DNA of 33,486 bases from Paracoccaceae bacterium (GCA_007695345.1 REDZ01000087.1:1-33486); one strand, 5' to 3'. Positions 1 to 8,416 are shown, counted from the stretch's first letter. Translations and numbers: made by a program. Notes: a model not told the origin generated them from the letters alone.

Positions 1-611
1 ACCTCGGCCTCGGCCAGCGCGGTTTTTTCCACGGGCGACCACATCACGGGCTTTGATCCCTGATAGAGCGTGCCGTTCATCAGGAGTTTCATGAACTCCT
101 CGGCAATCACGGCCTCGGCGTGGTAGTCCATGGTCAGATAGGGGTCATCCCATTTGCCGGTGATCCCGAGGCGCTTGAACTCTTCGCGTTGCACATCGAT
201 CCAGCCTTCGGCGAAGCGGCGGCATTCCTGACGGAAATCGACGATATCCACCGCGTCCTTGTCCAGCCCCTCGGCGCGATACGCTTCCTCGATCTTCCAT
301 TCGATGGGCAGGCCGTGGCAATCCCAGCCGGGCACATAGCGCGCGTCACGCCCCAGCATCTGCTGGCTGCGGGTGATGAAATCCTTCAGCACCTTGTTAA
401 GCGCATGGCCGATATGCAGATGCCCGTTTGCATAGGGGGGGCCGTCATGCAGGATGTAGGGCGGGCGGTCCCCGGCCGCCTTGCGCAGTCGGTCATAGAT
501 ACCCAGCCGTTCCCAGCGGGCCAGCCAGTCGGGTTCGCGCGCAGGCAGGCCCGCGCGCATCGGAAAATCGGTTTCGGGCAGGAACAGCGTGTCTTTGTAG
601 TCGGGTGTCAT
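1..611 (-). CDS. ileS: Isoleucine--tRNA ligase, N-terminal part (runs off the window)
   Basis: Charges tRNA-Ile with isoleucine in the cytoplasm. Only the first 203 codons or so are in the window; the gene continues past base 1. The N-terminus reads [20 protein letters not shown], the typical IleS opening, followed by [16 protein letters not shown] with the class I HIGH signature at residues 66-69, and then [15 protein letters not shown], the usual IleS block after HIGH. The ATG at 611-609 is chosen because the family consensus starts there; a GAAAG lies just upstream. An ATG-ATG-CCA-TGA tripeptide frame overlaps this start (see findings). Missing C-terminal sequence prevents checking the KMSKS loop and the zinc site. 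ValRS and LeuRS are excluded by the [17 protein letters not shown] start. Confidence 0.95.
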   Translation of the reverse strand, partial: MTPDYKDTLFLPETDFPMRAGLPAREPDWLARWERLGIYDRLRKAAGDRPPYILHDGPPYANGHLHIGHALNKVLKDFITRSQQMLGRDARYVPGWDCHGLPIEWKIEEAYRAEGLDKDAVDIVDFRQECRRFAEGWIDVQREEFKRLGITGKWDDPYLTMDYHAEAVIAEEFMKLLMNGTLYQGSKPVMWSPVEKTALAEAE

Positions 612-659
612 GGCATCATCTTTCGCGATTGGTCAGGGATTTCTGGCGCCAGCCAAGGG

Positions 660-694
660 CCCGGCACTCCTGGGCGCGGGGTCAGAGTGCCGGG
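660..694 (-). promoter_or_regulatory. Perfect 10-bp inverted repeat in the ileS 5' leader
   Basis: CCCGGCACTC at 660-669 is the exact reverse complement of GAGTGCCGGG at 685-694, with a 15-base loop. It lies between the proposed ileS promoter and the ileS start, so the ileS mRNA would carry a strong hairpin about 50 bases before its start codon. There is no T-run after it in either direction, so it is not a standard intrinsic terminator. A role in translation or mRNA stability is only inferred. Confidence 0.5.
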
Positions 695-736
695 ACGCTA
701 ATTCGCGGGATGATCGCAACAATGCACATGGCGCGC

Positions 737-765
737 GTTATAGGTGCGCTTGGCGAGAGGGTCCA
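737..765 (-). promoter_or_regulatory. Probable sigma-70 promoter for ileS
   Basis: On the minus strand the sequence reads TGGACC (765-760), 17 bases, then TATAAC (742-737). The spacing is ideal and the -10 hexamer is one base from consensus. It sits about 125 bases upstream of the ileS ATG and points towards it. Transcription start has not been shown. Confidence 0.5.
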
Positions 766-899
766 GAGGGAAGCGCCGCGCCTGTGCCGCAGGCGGGGTG
801 CAGTTTGCGTATTTTCGGCAAGATGACGCATGGGCGGGGTTGCAAGGGCTTGCGGGTTTGCGCATCTCTCGGGGTCAGACAAACGAGGGAGTCGTGCCG

Positions 900-1313
900 A
901 TGCTGATGCCGTTTCATTTTGCCTATCATGTACGCGATCTGGACGAGGCGCGCGGTTTCTACAGTGGCGTGCTGGGCTGCCGCGAGGGGCGCAGCACGGA
1001 TAGCTGGGTGGATTTCGATTTCTTCGGCCATCAGATCAGCCTGCATCTGGGCGAACCCTTTGCCAATGCGCCGACCGGCAAGGTGGGCGATCATCTGGTG
1101 CCGATGCCCCATTTCGGGGTGGTGCTGGATGTTACACGGTTTCAGGAACTGGCCGCGCGGCTGGAGGCGGCAGGTGTGGAATTCGTGCTGCCGCCATCCC
1201 GGCGTTTTGCAGGGCAGCCAGGTGAGCAATGGACGATGTTCTTTCGTGACCCGTCCGGCAACCCGATCGAGGTCAAGGGCTTTGCCGATCACTCGGCGAT
1301 CTTTGCGTCCTGA
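900..1313 (+). CDS. VOC (glyoxalase/bleomycin-resistance fold) family protein
   Basis: A 137-residue single-domain vicinal-oxygen-chelate protein. Residues near the N-terminus (PFHFAYHVRDLDEARGFYSG) give the first beta-alpha-beta-beta-beta module with a His at position 6 or 10 as a possible metal ligand. The C-terminal half has HFGVVLDV and the family end motif FRDPSGNPIEVKGF. The ATG at 900 is preferred: GAGGGAG at 885-891 lies eight bases ahead of it, whereas the in-frame GTG at 894 would be too close. The substrate cannot be named. Some VOC proteins of this length are glyoxalase I or dioxygenases, but key residues do not settle it. Its 3' end overlaps the convergent cutA gene by 25 bases, so the two are not co-transcribed. 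Soluble and cytoplasmic by appearance. Confidence 0.85.
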   Translation: MLMPFHFAYHVRDLDEARGFYSGVLGCREGRSTDSWVDFDFFGHQISLHLGEPFANAPTGKVGDHLVPMPHFGVVLDVTRFQELAARLEAAGVEFVLPPSRRFAGQPGEQWTMFFRDPSGNPIEVKGFADHSAIFAS

Positions 1314-1621
1314 GTTTCCGCCGCGACCCAGTCGGCGACCCCTGGCGCCGCATCGTTGACTGGCAGCGCGATGATGGCTGGCAGGTCATAGGGGTGATGT
1401 GCCCCGACCACCCGGCAGACGGCGTCAAAATGCATGGCGCGCGCCTTCATCCGCAAGATGACTTCGGTCTCGGAATCGATCTGGCCCTGCCAGCGGAACA
1501 GGCTTTCGACACCGTGCAACAGGTTGGCGCAGGCGACAAGCCGGTCGGTCAGGCAGGCCCGCGCGATGGACTGCGCCGTTTCGGCATCGGGACAGGTGAC
1601 CTCGACCTCCAGTATCTTCAT
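1289..1621 (-). CDS. cutA: Divalent cation tolerance protein CutA
   Basis: A 110-residue CutA1-family protein, the usual length. It begins [20 protein letters not shown] and contains the family signature [21 protein letters not shown], then [10 protein letters not shown] and the conserved [13 protein letters not shown] block (about residues 75-88). CutA forms a trimer with a PII-like ferredoxin fold. It was first linked to copper tolerance in E. coli, but its true function is unclear. The gene lies 84 bases downstream of sdaA on the same strand and may be read from it. A short GC-rich hairpin (GGTGCG/CGCACC, 1664-1680) lies in the gap. Its end overlaps the VOC gene tail to tail. Confidence 0.93.
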   Translation of the reverse strand: MKILEVEVTCPDAETAQSIARACLTDRLVACANLLHGVESLFRWQGQIDSETEVILRMKARAMHFDAVCRVVGAHHPYDLPAIIALPVNDAAPGVADWVAAETQDAKIAE

Positions 1622-1705
1622 TGTGCGCTCCTTTCATTGCTGTGGTTCCGACAGGATGGGCGCGGTGCGGATCGCGCACCATGATCTCGCGCAAAATGCG
1701 GGCGC

Positions 1706-3076
1706 TCAGCAATTGGGAATATTGACGGCGAGTCCGCCCAGCGCGGTTTCCTTGTATTTCTCGGACATGTCGGCGCCGGTCTGGCGCATGGCCTCGATGC
1801 AATTGTCGAGCGGCATGAAATGCGTGCCATCGCCGCGCAGCGCAAGGCTGGCGGCTGACACGGCCTTGATCGCGCCCAGCCCGTTGCGTTCGATGCAGGG
1901 CACCTGCACCAGTCCCTTGACCGGATCGCAGGTCATCCCGAGGTGATGCTCCAGGGCAATCTCCGCTGCGTTTTCAATCTGTTCGGGCGTGCCACCCAAC
2001 ACAGCGCACAGCCCCGCCGCCGCCATGGCCGAGGCCGACCCCACTTCGGCCTGACAGCCGCATTCCGCACCCGAGATCGAGGCATTGTGCTTGACCAGCC
2101 CGCCGATGGCGCTGGCGGTCAGAAGGAACTCGCCGATGCGGGTGCGGGATGCACCGGGCACATGGTCCAGCCAGTAGCGGATCGTGGCGGGCACGACCCC
2201 TGCTGCGCCATTGGTGGGCGCGGTCACGACCTGCCCGCCTGCGGCATTCTCCTCGTTCACGGCCATGGCATAGACCGAAATCCAGTCATTGATGACATGC
2301 GGGGCGGTCAGGTTCATCCCTTGCTCGGCCCGCAGTGCCAGGTGGATCGTGCGGGCGCGGCGACGCACACTCAGGCCACCGGGCAGCGTGCCCTCGCCCT
2401 CCAGCCCGCGATCGATGCACTCGGTCATGACCTGCCATATCCGCGCAAGCCCGGCATCCAGCGCTGCCGGGTCCAGGCGTGTCAACTCATTGGCGCGTTT
2501 CATTTCGGCAATGCTGCGACCGCTGTCGCGGGCCATCTGCAGCATCTGGGCCGCCGACTGGAACGGATAGGGGACCGGCGGGCCCGTGGGCGCGGACGGG
2601 TTTTCCAGCTCGGCCTCGGTCACCACGAACCCGCCCCCGATGGAAAACCAGGTCTGCTGCGCGATCACATCGCCCTGCGCATCGGTGGCCATCAGGCGCA
2701 GGCCATTGGCATGGCCGGGCAAGGGCGGGCCGTAATCGAAAATCAGATCGTCCTGCGGGGCAAAGCGCAGTTGTCCCAGCCCTGGCGCCGCAACCTGCCC
2801 TGTGGCGCGGATATCGGCCAGCACGCTTTCGGCGCGCGCGGCGTCATAAGCATCGGGGGTAAAGCCCGCCAGCCCCAGGATGACCGCGCGGTCCGTGGCA
2901 TGGCCCACCCCGGTAAAGGCCAGCGACCCGTGCAATGAGGCGCGCAACCCCGCCACGCCAAAAGGCAGCCCGCGCAAATGCTCAAGGAACCGTGCGGCGG
3001 CGACCATCGGCCCCATCGTATGCGATGAGGACGGGCCAATGCCGATCTTGAACATCTCGAAAACGGACAGGAACAT
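1706..3076 (-). CDS. sdaA: L-serine ammonia-lyase, iron-sulfur-dependent, single chain
   Basis: Converts L-serine to pyruvate and ammonia with an oxygen-sensitive [4Fe-4S] cluster. The 456-residue chain carries both domains in one polypeptide, as in E. coli SdaA. The N-terminal beta domain starts [20 protein letters not shown]. The C-terminal alpha domain holds NGAAGVVPA and three cluster cysteines: C341 in [10 protein letters not shown]383 in MTCDPVKG and C394 in VQVPCIERN. The spacing 42 and 11 equals that of the E. coli enzyme, so the protein should be active. The start at 3076 fits the family start; no strong Shine-Dalgarno sequence is visible. It stands alone between a divergent cytochrome gene and cutA. 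Confidence 0.96.
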   Translation of the reverse strand: MFLSVFEMFKIGIGPSSSHTMGPMVAAARFLEHLRGLPFGVAGLRASLHGSLAFTGVGHATDRAVILGLAGFTPDAYDAARAESVLADIRATGQVAAPGLGQLRFAPQDDLIFDYGPPLPGHANGLRLMATDAQGDVIAQQTWFSIGGGFVVTEAELENPSAPTGPPVPYPFQSAAQMLQMARDSGRSIAEMKRANELTRLDPAALDAGLARIWQVMTECIDRGLEGEGTLPGGLSVRRRARTIHLALRAEQGMNLTAPHVINDWISVYAMAVNEENAAGGQVVTAPTNGAAGVVPATIRYWLDHVPGASRTRIGEFLLTASAIGGLVKHNASISGAECGCQAEVGSASAMAAAGLCAVLGGTPEQIENAAEIALEHHLGMTCDPVKGLVQVPCIERNGLGAIKAVSAASLALRGDGTHFMPLDNCIEAMRQTGADMSEKYKETALGGLAVNIPNC

Positions 3077-3208
3077 CGGGCACGTATCCTTGCTGGCTGC
3101 CCCGCCTGCCTAGCATGTTCTGCGCCCCGGTCAGAAGACTCTGCGACATTCCACGCGCGAGAAAAGACACGGCTTGGCAATCGCGCGGAAATCCGGCAAT
3201 TTATCCGC

Positions 3209-3592
3209 ATGAAGAACACACTCCTGATGTCATGCGCCGCGATCCTGTCGCTGGGCGCCTGCTCCACTGGCCCCAGCACACAGGTGGGCCAGGATCTGTA
3301 TGAACAGCATTGCGCAAGCTGCCATGGTGCAGATGCGCGGGGCGGCGCGCAGATCCCCGATCTGCGCACTATCGCGTCGCGGGCGGGCGGGATCTATCCG
3401 CAGATGCGCGTGCTCGACAAGCTCGATGGCTATGCGCGCGGGCAGCGTGCCTATGATGGGGTGGAGATGCCCGATTTCGGCATGCTGCTGATCGGCCCGC
3501 TGGACCGGGTCGAGACCGATGACGGCTTGTCGCGCCCCCTGCCTGAAACGATCCTCGCGCTTGAGGCCTATCTGCGCAGCATTCAGGAGTAG
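3209..3592 (+). CDS. Small c-type cytochrome, predicted lipoprotein
   Basis: A 127-residue class I cytochrome c exported to the periplasm. The signal peptide ends in a lipobox, LGAC at residues 15-18, predicting lipidation at C18 and membrane anchoring. The haem motif CASCH is at residues 35-39 (C35, C38, H39). The likely axial methionine is M87 in VEMPDFG. The C-terminal helix ends LEAYLRSIQE, typical of this fold. It is a one-haem electron carrier; the partner is not evident from neighbours, since sdaA lies upstream on the other strand and rpiA downstream. The region before the ATG shows little Shine-Dalgarno complementarity. A large palindromic element begins exactly at its stop codon. Confidence 0.88.
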   Translation: MKNTLLMSCAAILSLGACSTGPSTQVGQDLYEQHCASCHGADARGGAQIPDLRTIASRAGGIYPQMRVLDKLDGYARGQRAYDGVEMPDFGMLLIGPLDRVETDDGLSRPLPETILALEAYLRSIQE

Positions 3593-3690
3593 CTTGCCCC
3601 CCGCCATGCCCGCGCGGGGCAAGCAAGCACCCGTCAGGGTGCGCCGCGAGGGTTGGGTGGGCGGGCCACGCGCGGGCATGGCGGGGGGCA
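3592..3690. repeat. Compound palindromic element with two competing stem-loops (REP-like)
   Basis: Arms of 22 bases at 3595-3616 and 3669-3690 are perfect reverse complements around TGCCCCCCGCCATGCCCGCG. The left arm can also fold locally: GCTTGCCCC (3592-3600) pairs with GGGGCAAGC (3616-3624). A third hairpin, GCACCC-GTCA-GGGTGC, occupies 3627-3642. The left arm therefore has two mutually exclusive partners. It could act as a transcription terminator or mRNA stabiliser for the cytochrome, or be a dispersed palindromic repeat. No second copy is seen in this window. The start of the element overlaps the cytochrome stop codon. Confidence 0.75.
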
Positions 3691-3764
3691 GACCTGCGGC
3701 GGATTTTCGACTTTCAACCCGGGCCGGAAACCGCCATAACCCGGCCAGAGGACGAGAGGGCGCC

Positions 3765-4553
3765 ATGACCGGACAACTGACCCCGATTGACCAGGCCAAA
3801 TATACCGCCGCCCACTGCGCGGCCGATCTTGTCAAGGACGGGATGCGCGTGGGTCTGGGAACCGGCTCGACTGCCGCCTGGCTGGTGCGCCGGCTGGGCC
3901 AGCGCGTGCGACGCGAGGGGTTGCGCATCATCGCTGTGCCCACATCGTCGCGCACGGCGCAGCTGGGCCGCGAAGTAGGCATCAATATCGTGACGCTGGA
4001 TGAGGCGCGCTGGCTGGACCTGACCATCGACGGCGCGGATGAGTTCGACAGCGAGCTGACGCTGATCAAGGGCGGGGGCGGCGCGCTCTTGCACGAAAAG
4101 ATCGTGGCCACGGCCTCGGACCAGATGGTGGTGATCACCGATGCCGCCAAGGAAGTGAAAACACTCGGCGCCTTTCCCCTGCCGGTCGAGGTGATCCCCT
4201 TCGGCTGGCAGGCCACCAGGGCGCTGGTCGAGGAAATCCTGGCCTCGATGGATGTGCTGGGCCGCCAGTCCGGCCTGCGCATGAATGGCGACAAGCCCTA
4301 TCTGACGGATGAGGGGAATTACATCCTCGATCTGGGGCTGGGGCGGATCGGCAATCCGCGGCAATTGTCGCTGGTGCTCAATCAGGTGCCTGGCGTGGTC
4401 GAGAACGGGCTGTTCGTCGATATCGCCGATCAGGTGGTGATCGGCCATGCCGACGGGCGCTGCGAGATGCGCGACCTGACCAGCGGCACCCCCGAGACGC
4501 GCCATGCCCAGGTCGATCTGGCCGAGGCGCGCAATATCTTCAGTGATCTGTGA
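3765..4553 (+). CDS. rpiA: Ribose-5-phosphate isomerase A
   Basis: Interconverts ribose 5-phosphate and ribulose 5-phosphate in the pentose phosphate and Calvin pathways. The 262-residue protein shows the family motifs in order: GLGTGSTAAW phosphate loop near residue 30, VPTSSRTAQLG, DGADEFD (catalytic aspartates) near residue 87, and LIKGGGGALLHEKIVA near residue 100 (catalytic lysine and glutamate), with FPLPVEVIPFGW later. The open frame extends upstream to 3519, but the family start and a GAGAGG at 3754-3759 point to the ATG at 3765. Upstream translation would run through the palindromic element and is rejected. The gor gene follows after only a few bases, suggesting co-transcription. Confidence 0.96.
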   Translation: MTGQLTPIDQAKYTAAHCAADLVKDGMRVGLGTGSTAAWLVRRLGQRVRREGLRIIAVPTSSRTAQLGREVGINIVTLDEARWLDLTIDGADEFDSELTLIKGGGGALLHEKIVATASDQMVVITDAAKEVKTLGAFPLPVEVIPFGWQATRALVEEILASMDVLGRQSGLRMNGDKPYLTDEGNYILDLGLGRIGNPRQLSLVLNQVPGVVENGLFVDIADQVVIGHADGRCEMRDLTSGTPETRHAQVDLAEARNIFSDL

Positions 4554-4559
4554 GACGTG

Positions 4560-5924
4560 ATGGCCTTTGACTATGATCTGTTCGTAATCGGCGGTGGCTC
4601 TGGCGGGGTGCGCGCGGCGCGCATTGCTGCCAGCCAGTATGGCGCGCGGGTGGCGCTGGCGGAAGAATACCGCATGGGCGGCACCTGCGTGATCCGGGGC
4701 TGCGTGCCCAAGAAGCTGATGGTCTTTGCCTCGGGCTTCCCTGACGCGGTCGCGGATGCGCAGGCCTATGGCTGGGAGGCGCAGATCGGCGGGTTCGACT
4801 GGTCGGCCTTTCATACCAGACTGCGCGCTGAACTGACCCGGCTGGAAGGGGCCTATCGCGGCAATCTGGACCGCGCAGGCGTGGACATCCATGATTGCCG
4901 CGCAACTGTCGCGGGCCCGCATGAGGTGCGTCTGGCCGATGGGCGCGTGATCAGCGCGAAACATATCCTTGTCGCCACGGGCGGGCGCCCGGTGGTCCCC
5001 GAGGAGTATCGCGGCGCGGGCTGCATGACCTCGGATGACATATTCGAGCTGCAAAGCCTGCCGCGCTCGATCCTGATTGTGGGCGGCGGGTATATCGCCA
5101 GCGAATTTGCCTGCATTTTCAACGGCCTGGGGGTCAAGACAACGCAGTTCTATCGTGGCGCGCAGATCCTGCGCGGCTTTGACGAGGAAGCGCGCGGCCA
5201 TATCGCATCCGAGATGATGGCCCATGGCGTCGATCTGCGCCTGGGCACAGATATTCAGGATATCGAGGCGCGCGATGGTGGCACCTGGGTCAAGCCCACA
5301 ACTGGTCCGGGCGAGGTGTTCGACAAGGTGCTGTTCGCGACCGGGCGGCGGCCCAATTCCGACGGGCTGGGGCTGCAGGATCTGGGGCTGGAGCTTGGCC
5401 CGAATGGCGCGATCCCGGTGGACCGCTACAGCCAGACGGCGGTGCCGTCCGTCTATGCGGTGGGCGATGTGACCGACCGCGCCAATCTGACGCCCGTGGC
5501 CATCCGTGAGGGCCACGCCTTTGCCGATACGGTTTTTGGCGGCACGCCCAGATATTTCGACCATGGCATCATCCCCACGGCCATTTTCACCCAGCCCGAA
5601 TTCGGCACTGTGGGCCTGAGCGAGGAAGAGGCGCGGGCAAAAGGGCCAGTCGATGTGTACTGCGCGGCGTTTCGCCCCATGCGCGGTGCCTTTATCGGGC
5701 GCGAAGAACGCACTATGATGAAGCTCATCGTTTGTCGTCAGAGCGACAAGGTGCTAGGATGTCATATTATAGCGGATCAGGCCGGAGAGATGATACAGCT
5801 TGCCGGGGTTGCCATCACGATGGGGGCCACCAAGGCTGATTTCGACCGGACCCTGGCCGTGCATCCGACGATGGCAGAGGAACTGGTCACAATGCGAACA
5901 GCCACGCGCAGCCATGGTGATTGA
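4560..5924 (+). CDS. gor: Glutathione-disulfide reductase
   Basis: An NADPH-dependent flavoenzyme that reduces GSSG to GSH in the cytoplasm. The 454-residue chain opens with the FAD dinucleotide fold (GGGSGGVRAARIAA, residues 11-24). It carries the redox-active disulfide GGTCVIRGCVPKK (C43 and C48) and the second nucleotide-binding motif IVGGGYIASEFA. The FAD-binding signature is VYAVGDVTDR, and the catalytic pair is H435 and E440 in AVHPTMAEEL. Spacing CxxxxC and the RGCVPKK context distinguish it from lipoamide dehydrogenase and mercuric reductase. A GTG at 4557 abuts the ATG at 4560; the ATG is preferred. It starts six bases after the rpiA stop, so the two are probably one transcript. Confidence 0.95.
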   Translation: MAFDYDLFVIGGGSGGVRAARIAASQYGARVALAEEYRMGGTCVIRGCVPKKLMVFASGFPDAVADAQAYGWEAQIGGFDWSAFHTRLRAELTRLEGAYRGNLDRAGVDIHDCRATVAGPHEVRLADGRVISAKHILVATGGRPVVPEEYRGAGCMTSDDIFELQSLPRSILIVGGGYIASEFACIFNGLGVKTTQFYRGAQILRGFDEEARGHIASEMMAHGVDLRLGTDIQDIEARDGGTWVKPTTGPGEVFDKVLFATGRRPNSDGLGLQDLGLELGPNGAIPVDRYSQTAVPSVYAVGDVTDRANLTPVAIREGHAFADTVFGGTPRYFDHGIIPTAIFTQPEFGTVGLSEEEARAKGPVDVYCAAFRPMRGAFIGREERTMMKLIVCRQSDKVLGCHIIADQAGEMIQLAGVAITMGATKADFDRTLAVHPTMAEELVTMRTATRSHGD

Positions 5925-5943
5925 GGGTTGATTTCGCAAGGCG

Positions 5944-5966
5944 GAATGCCACCCTGTGCGGCATTC
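5944..5966. other. Short inverted repeat between gor and hflK
   Basis: GAATGCC (5944-5950) and GGCATTC (5960-5966) form a 7-bp stem with a 9-base loop in the 75-base gap before hflK. No T-run follows, so termination is doubtful. It could be a leader structure for hflK. Confidence 0.3.
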
Positions 5967-5999
5967 ATATTCTACCAAACATAACGGAATGGAGCCAAG

Positions 6000-7136
6000 A
6001 TGTCTGGAAACAACGGCGGACCTTGGGGAGGCGGCGGTAACCGCGGCGGCGGCGATCGCGGCAGCGGCGGGAACGGAAGCGGCGGCGGTGGTCGCGGTCC
6101 CGGTGATCAGCAGCCCATCCCCGAAATCGATGAGATCGTGAAGAAAGGGCAAGAGCAGCTTCGCGTCCTGATGGGCGGCGGCGGCGGCAAGGGCGGCAGC
6201 GGCGGCACGGGCGGCCCCGGCTTTTCCAAGCGGGGTGTCACACTGGGCCTGCTGGGTCTTGTGGCGCTGTGGCTGTTTGCGTCCTTCTATACAGTGCGCC
6301 CCGAAGAGCGCTCGGTCGAGCTGATGTTCGGCCAGTTCTACCGCTCGGGCGAACCAGGGCTGAACTTTGCCCCCTGGCCCGTGGTGACGCATGAGGTCGT
6401 GCAGGTCACGACCGAACGCGTGACCGAAGTCGGCACCGGGCGCTCGCGTCTGGACACCGGGCTGATGCTGACGCGCGATGAAGCGGTCGTGGATATCGAA
6501 TTCCAGGTGGTCTGGAACATTTCGGACCCTTCGCGCTTCCTGTTCAACCTGGCCGACCCGCGCGAAACCGTGCGCGCTGCGTCGGAATCGGCGATGCGTG
6601 ACATCATCGCGCGCTCGGAACTCTCGCCCATTCTCAACCGGGATCGCGGCTCGATCGCGGCGGATCTGCGCGGTGCCGTGCAGGGACTGCTCGACAGCTA
6701 CGAATCGGGCATCAACGTCATTCGTGTGAACTTTGACAAGGCCGACCCGCCCGAGCAGGTCATCAACGCCTTCCGCGACGTGCAGACCGCGCGTCAGGAA
6801 CGCGACCGGCTGGAACGCGAGGCCGATGCCTATGCCAACCGCGTGCTGGCACAGGCGCGTGGTCAGGCTGCACAGCTTCAGGAAGAGGCCGAGGCCTACC
6901 GCGCAGAGGTGATCAACAACGCCCAGGGCGAGGCCGCGCGCTTCGTCTCGGTCTATAGCGAATATGTCAATTCGCCCGAAGTCACCCGCAAGCGGATGTA
7001 TCTGGAAACCATGGAAAACGTGCTGGGCGAAATGAGCCTGACCATTCTGGACAATGTCACCGGCGAGGGAGGGGGATCAGGTGTGCTGCCCTATCTGCCG
7101 CTTGATGGCCTGAGCCGCCCGAGGAGCCCGAACTGA
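6000..7136 (+). CDS. hflK: FtsH protease activity modulator HflK
   Basis: A membrane SPFH/band 7 protein that forms a large cage with HflC around the FtsH AAA protease, facing the periplasm, and moderates turnover of membrane proteins. The 378 residues comprise a long Gly-rich, low-complexity N-terminus (about 1-75) and a membrane helix at about 79-96 (GVTLGLLGLVALWLFASF). The SPFH domain starts at TVRPEERSVELMFGQF. A charged coiled-coil region (ARQERDRLEREADAYANRV) and the typical tail VLPYLPLDGL follow. GGAATGGAG just before the ATG gives ribosome binding. The stop codon overlaps the hflC start (TGATG), indicating translational coupling and a 1:1 complex. Confidence 0.95.
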   Translation: MSGNNGGPWGGGGNRGGGDRGSGGNGSGGGGRGPGDQQPIPEIDEIVKKGQEQLRVLMGGGGGKGGSGGTGGPGFSKRGVTLGLLGLVALWLFASFYTVRPEERSVELMFGQFYRSGEPGLNFAPWPVVTHEVVQVTTERVTEVGTGRSRLDTGLMLTRDEAVVDIEFQVVWNISDPSRFLFNLADPRETVRAASESAMRDIIARSELSPILNRDRGSIAADLRGAVQGLLDSYESGINVIRVNFDKADPPEQVINAFRDVQTARQERDRLEREADAYANRVLAQARGQAAQLQEEAEAYRAEVINNAQGEAARFVSVYSEYVNSPEVTRKRMYLETMENVLGEMSLTILDNVTGEGGGSGVLPYLPLDGLSRPRSPN

Positions 7137-8140
7137 TGAAAAAAGTTGGCATTCTAATCCCCATCGTCATTGTCGCGATCGTGACAGCTTTCTCGGCGGT
7201 TTTCGTCGTGGATGAGCGCGAGAATGTTCTGGTGCTGCAATTCGGGCAGGTGCGTCAGGAAATCACCGAGCCGGGTCTGGGTTTCAAGATCCCGTTCATT
7301 CAGGATGTGGCGCGTTACGACTCGCGTATCCTTGGCCTGCAGACTCAACCGCTCGAGGTGACCCCGCTGGATGACCGCCGCCTTGTGGTGGATGCGTTCC
7401 TGCGCTGGCGCCTGACCGATGTGCGCCGCTTCCGCGAAGCCGTGGGCCTTGACGGCACAGAGGCCGCACAGGGCCGGATGGACCGCATCATGAATGCCGC
7501 CATCCGCGAAGTGCTGGGGGCGGTTCCATCGAACGCGGTGCTGTCCGAAGACCGGACCTCGTTGATGAACCGCATCCGCGACCTCGCACGGCGTCAGGCC
7601 GAGCCGCTGGGCATCGACGTGATCGATGTGCGGCTGACCCGCACCGACCTTCCGGCCGAAAACCTTGAAGCGACCTTTGCCCGGATGCGCGCCGAGCGTG
7701 AACGCGAGGCCGCCGATGAGCGCGCCCGCGGGAACGAGGCCGCACAGCGCGTGCGCGCCCTGGCCGACCGGACGGTGATCGAGCTGGTGTCCGCCGCACG
7801 GCGCGAGGCAGAGATCGTGCGCGGTGAAGCCGATGCCGAGCGGAACCGCATCTATGCCGATGCCTATAACCTGGACCCCGAGTTCTTCTCCTTCACGCGC
7901 TCCATGCAGAGCTACGAGCGTGCGCTGCGGGGTGAAAACTCGACCATGGTGCTGCGTCCGGATAGCGAGTTCTTCAACTTCCTGCGCACGGCAGGGGTGA
8001 CCGATGACACGCTGACAGCCGTACGCGATGCCGCCGAGGCCCTGGAACGCGACCCCGATGCCCTGCTGCAAGGCATGCCGGAAGAGGAACCCGAAGAGCC
8101 CGACGCGGTGCGCGAGCTTGAGGAAATGATCGGCAACTGA
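7136..8140 (+). CDS. hflC: Protease modulator HflC
   Basis: Partner of HflK in the HflKC cage that regulates FtsH. The 334 residues start with an N-terminal signal-anchor helix (about 5-25, VGILIPIVIVAIVTAFSAVF). The band 7 domain opens VVDERENVLVLQFGQVRQEI, then come FKIPFIQDVARYD and a helical stretch ending in SFTRSMQSYERAL and the HflC hallmark MVLRPDSEFFNFL. The acidic C-terminal tail (about 45 residues rich in E, D and P) is longer than in E. coli HflC. It starts on the last base of the hflK stop codon. A small DUF2065 gene follows after seven bases, an arrangement common in proteobacteria. Confidence 0.95.
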   Translation: MKKVGILIPIVIVAIVTAFSAVFVVDERENVLVLQFGQVRQEITEPGLGFKIPFIQDVARYDSRILGLQTQPLEVTPLDDRRLVVDAFLRWRLTDVRRFREAVGLDGTEAAQGRMDRIMNAAIREVLGAVPSNAVLSEDRTSLMNRIRDLARRQAEPLGIDVIDVRLTRTDLPAENLEATFARMRAEREREAADERARGNEAAQRVRALADRTVIELVSAARREAEIVRGEADAERNRIYADAYNLDPEFFSFTRSMQSYERALRGENSTMVLRPDSEFFNFLRTAGVTDDTLTAVRDAAEALERDPDALLQGMPEEEPEEPDAVRELEEMIGN

Positions 8141-8147
8141 GGCGCTT

Positions 8148-8351
8148 GTGAGCTGGACAACACTTGTGCTGGCCCTGGGGCTGGTGCTGATTTTCGAGGG
8201 GCTGGTCTTTGCACTGGCCCCTCGTCGCATCGAAGACCTGCTGCGCGCCCTGACCGCGATGCCGGTCGAGGCGCGGCGCATGATCGGGTTTCTGGCGCTG
8301 GTGCTGGGGGTGCTGCTGATCAGCCTGTCGCGCGCCTCTCTCGGTTCCTGA
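8148..8351 (+). CDS. DUF2065 (YjeT-like) small inner-membrane protein
   Basis: A 67-residue protein with two predicted membrane helices (about 5-25, LVLALGLVLIFEGLVFALAP, and 43-60, MIGFLALVLGVLLISL) joined by a short basic loop. This pattern and the position directly after hflC match DUF2065/YjeT. Its biochemical role is unknown; the conserved linkage suggests a function with HflKC or FtsH. The start is a GTG at 8148, with GAGG a few bases upstream at the hflC stop. It is very likely part of the hflK-hflC transcript. A 134-base gap then separates it from the protease gene. Confidence 0.8.
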   Translation: MSWTTLVLALGLVLIFEGLVFALAPRRIEDLLRALTAMPVEARRMIGFLALVLGVLLISLSRASLGS

Positions 8352-8388
8352 CAGGCTTTCACGTCTGGTTGAATGCGGATGGCAGAAA

Positions 8389-8416
8389 TTGCGTTCCTGC
8401 ATTCACGGTTTAGATA
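8389..8416 (+). promoter_or_regulatory. Weak candidate promoter for the DegP-like gene
   Basis: TTGCGT at 8389-8394 and TAGATA at 8411-8416 are separated by 16 bases, about 70 bases before the protease start. Both hexamers deviate from consensus. No clear envelope-stress (sigma-E type) motif was seen. Tentative. Confidence 0.25.

Noticed and set aside
1943-2938. A 331-codon plus-strand frame within sdaA
   Set aside because: Shadow of sdaA, whose iron-sulfur cysteines and start motif are unambiguous.
3592-3690. CRISPR or tandem-repeat array
   Set aside because: The structure is a nested inverted repeat with no regularly spaced direct repeats.
3519-3764. N-terminal extension of rpiA through the palindromic element
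   Set aside because: Family members start at the ATG at 3765, a ribosome-binding site precedes it, and the extension would overlap the cytochrome gene and a repeat.
3714-5564. A 616-codon open frame on the minus strand opposite rpiA and gor
   Set aside because: Both sense genes have complete catalytic motifs; the antisense peptide is His/Arg/Gln-rich and unlike a folded protein family.
6000-6230. Gly-rich start of hflK as a tandem DNA repeat
   Set aside because: GGC-rich codons simply encode the Gly-rich N-terminus usual for HflK; no fixed repeat unit.
7154-8362. A 402-codon minus-strand frame opposite hflC
   Set aside because: Antisense shadow of hflC; the sense product has all band 7 features.
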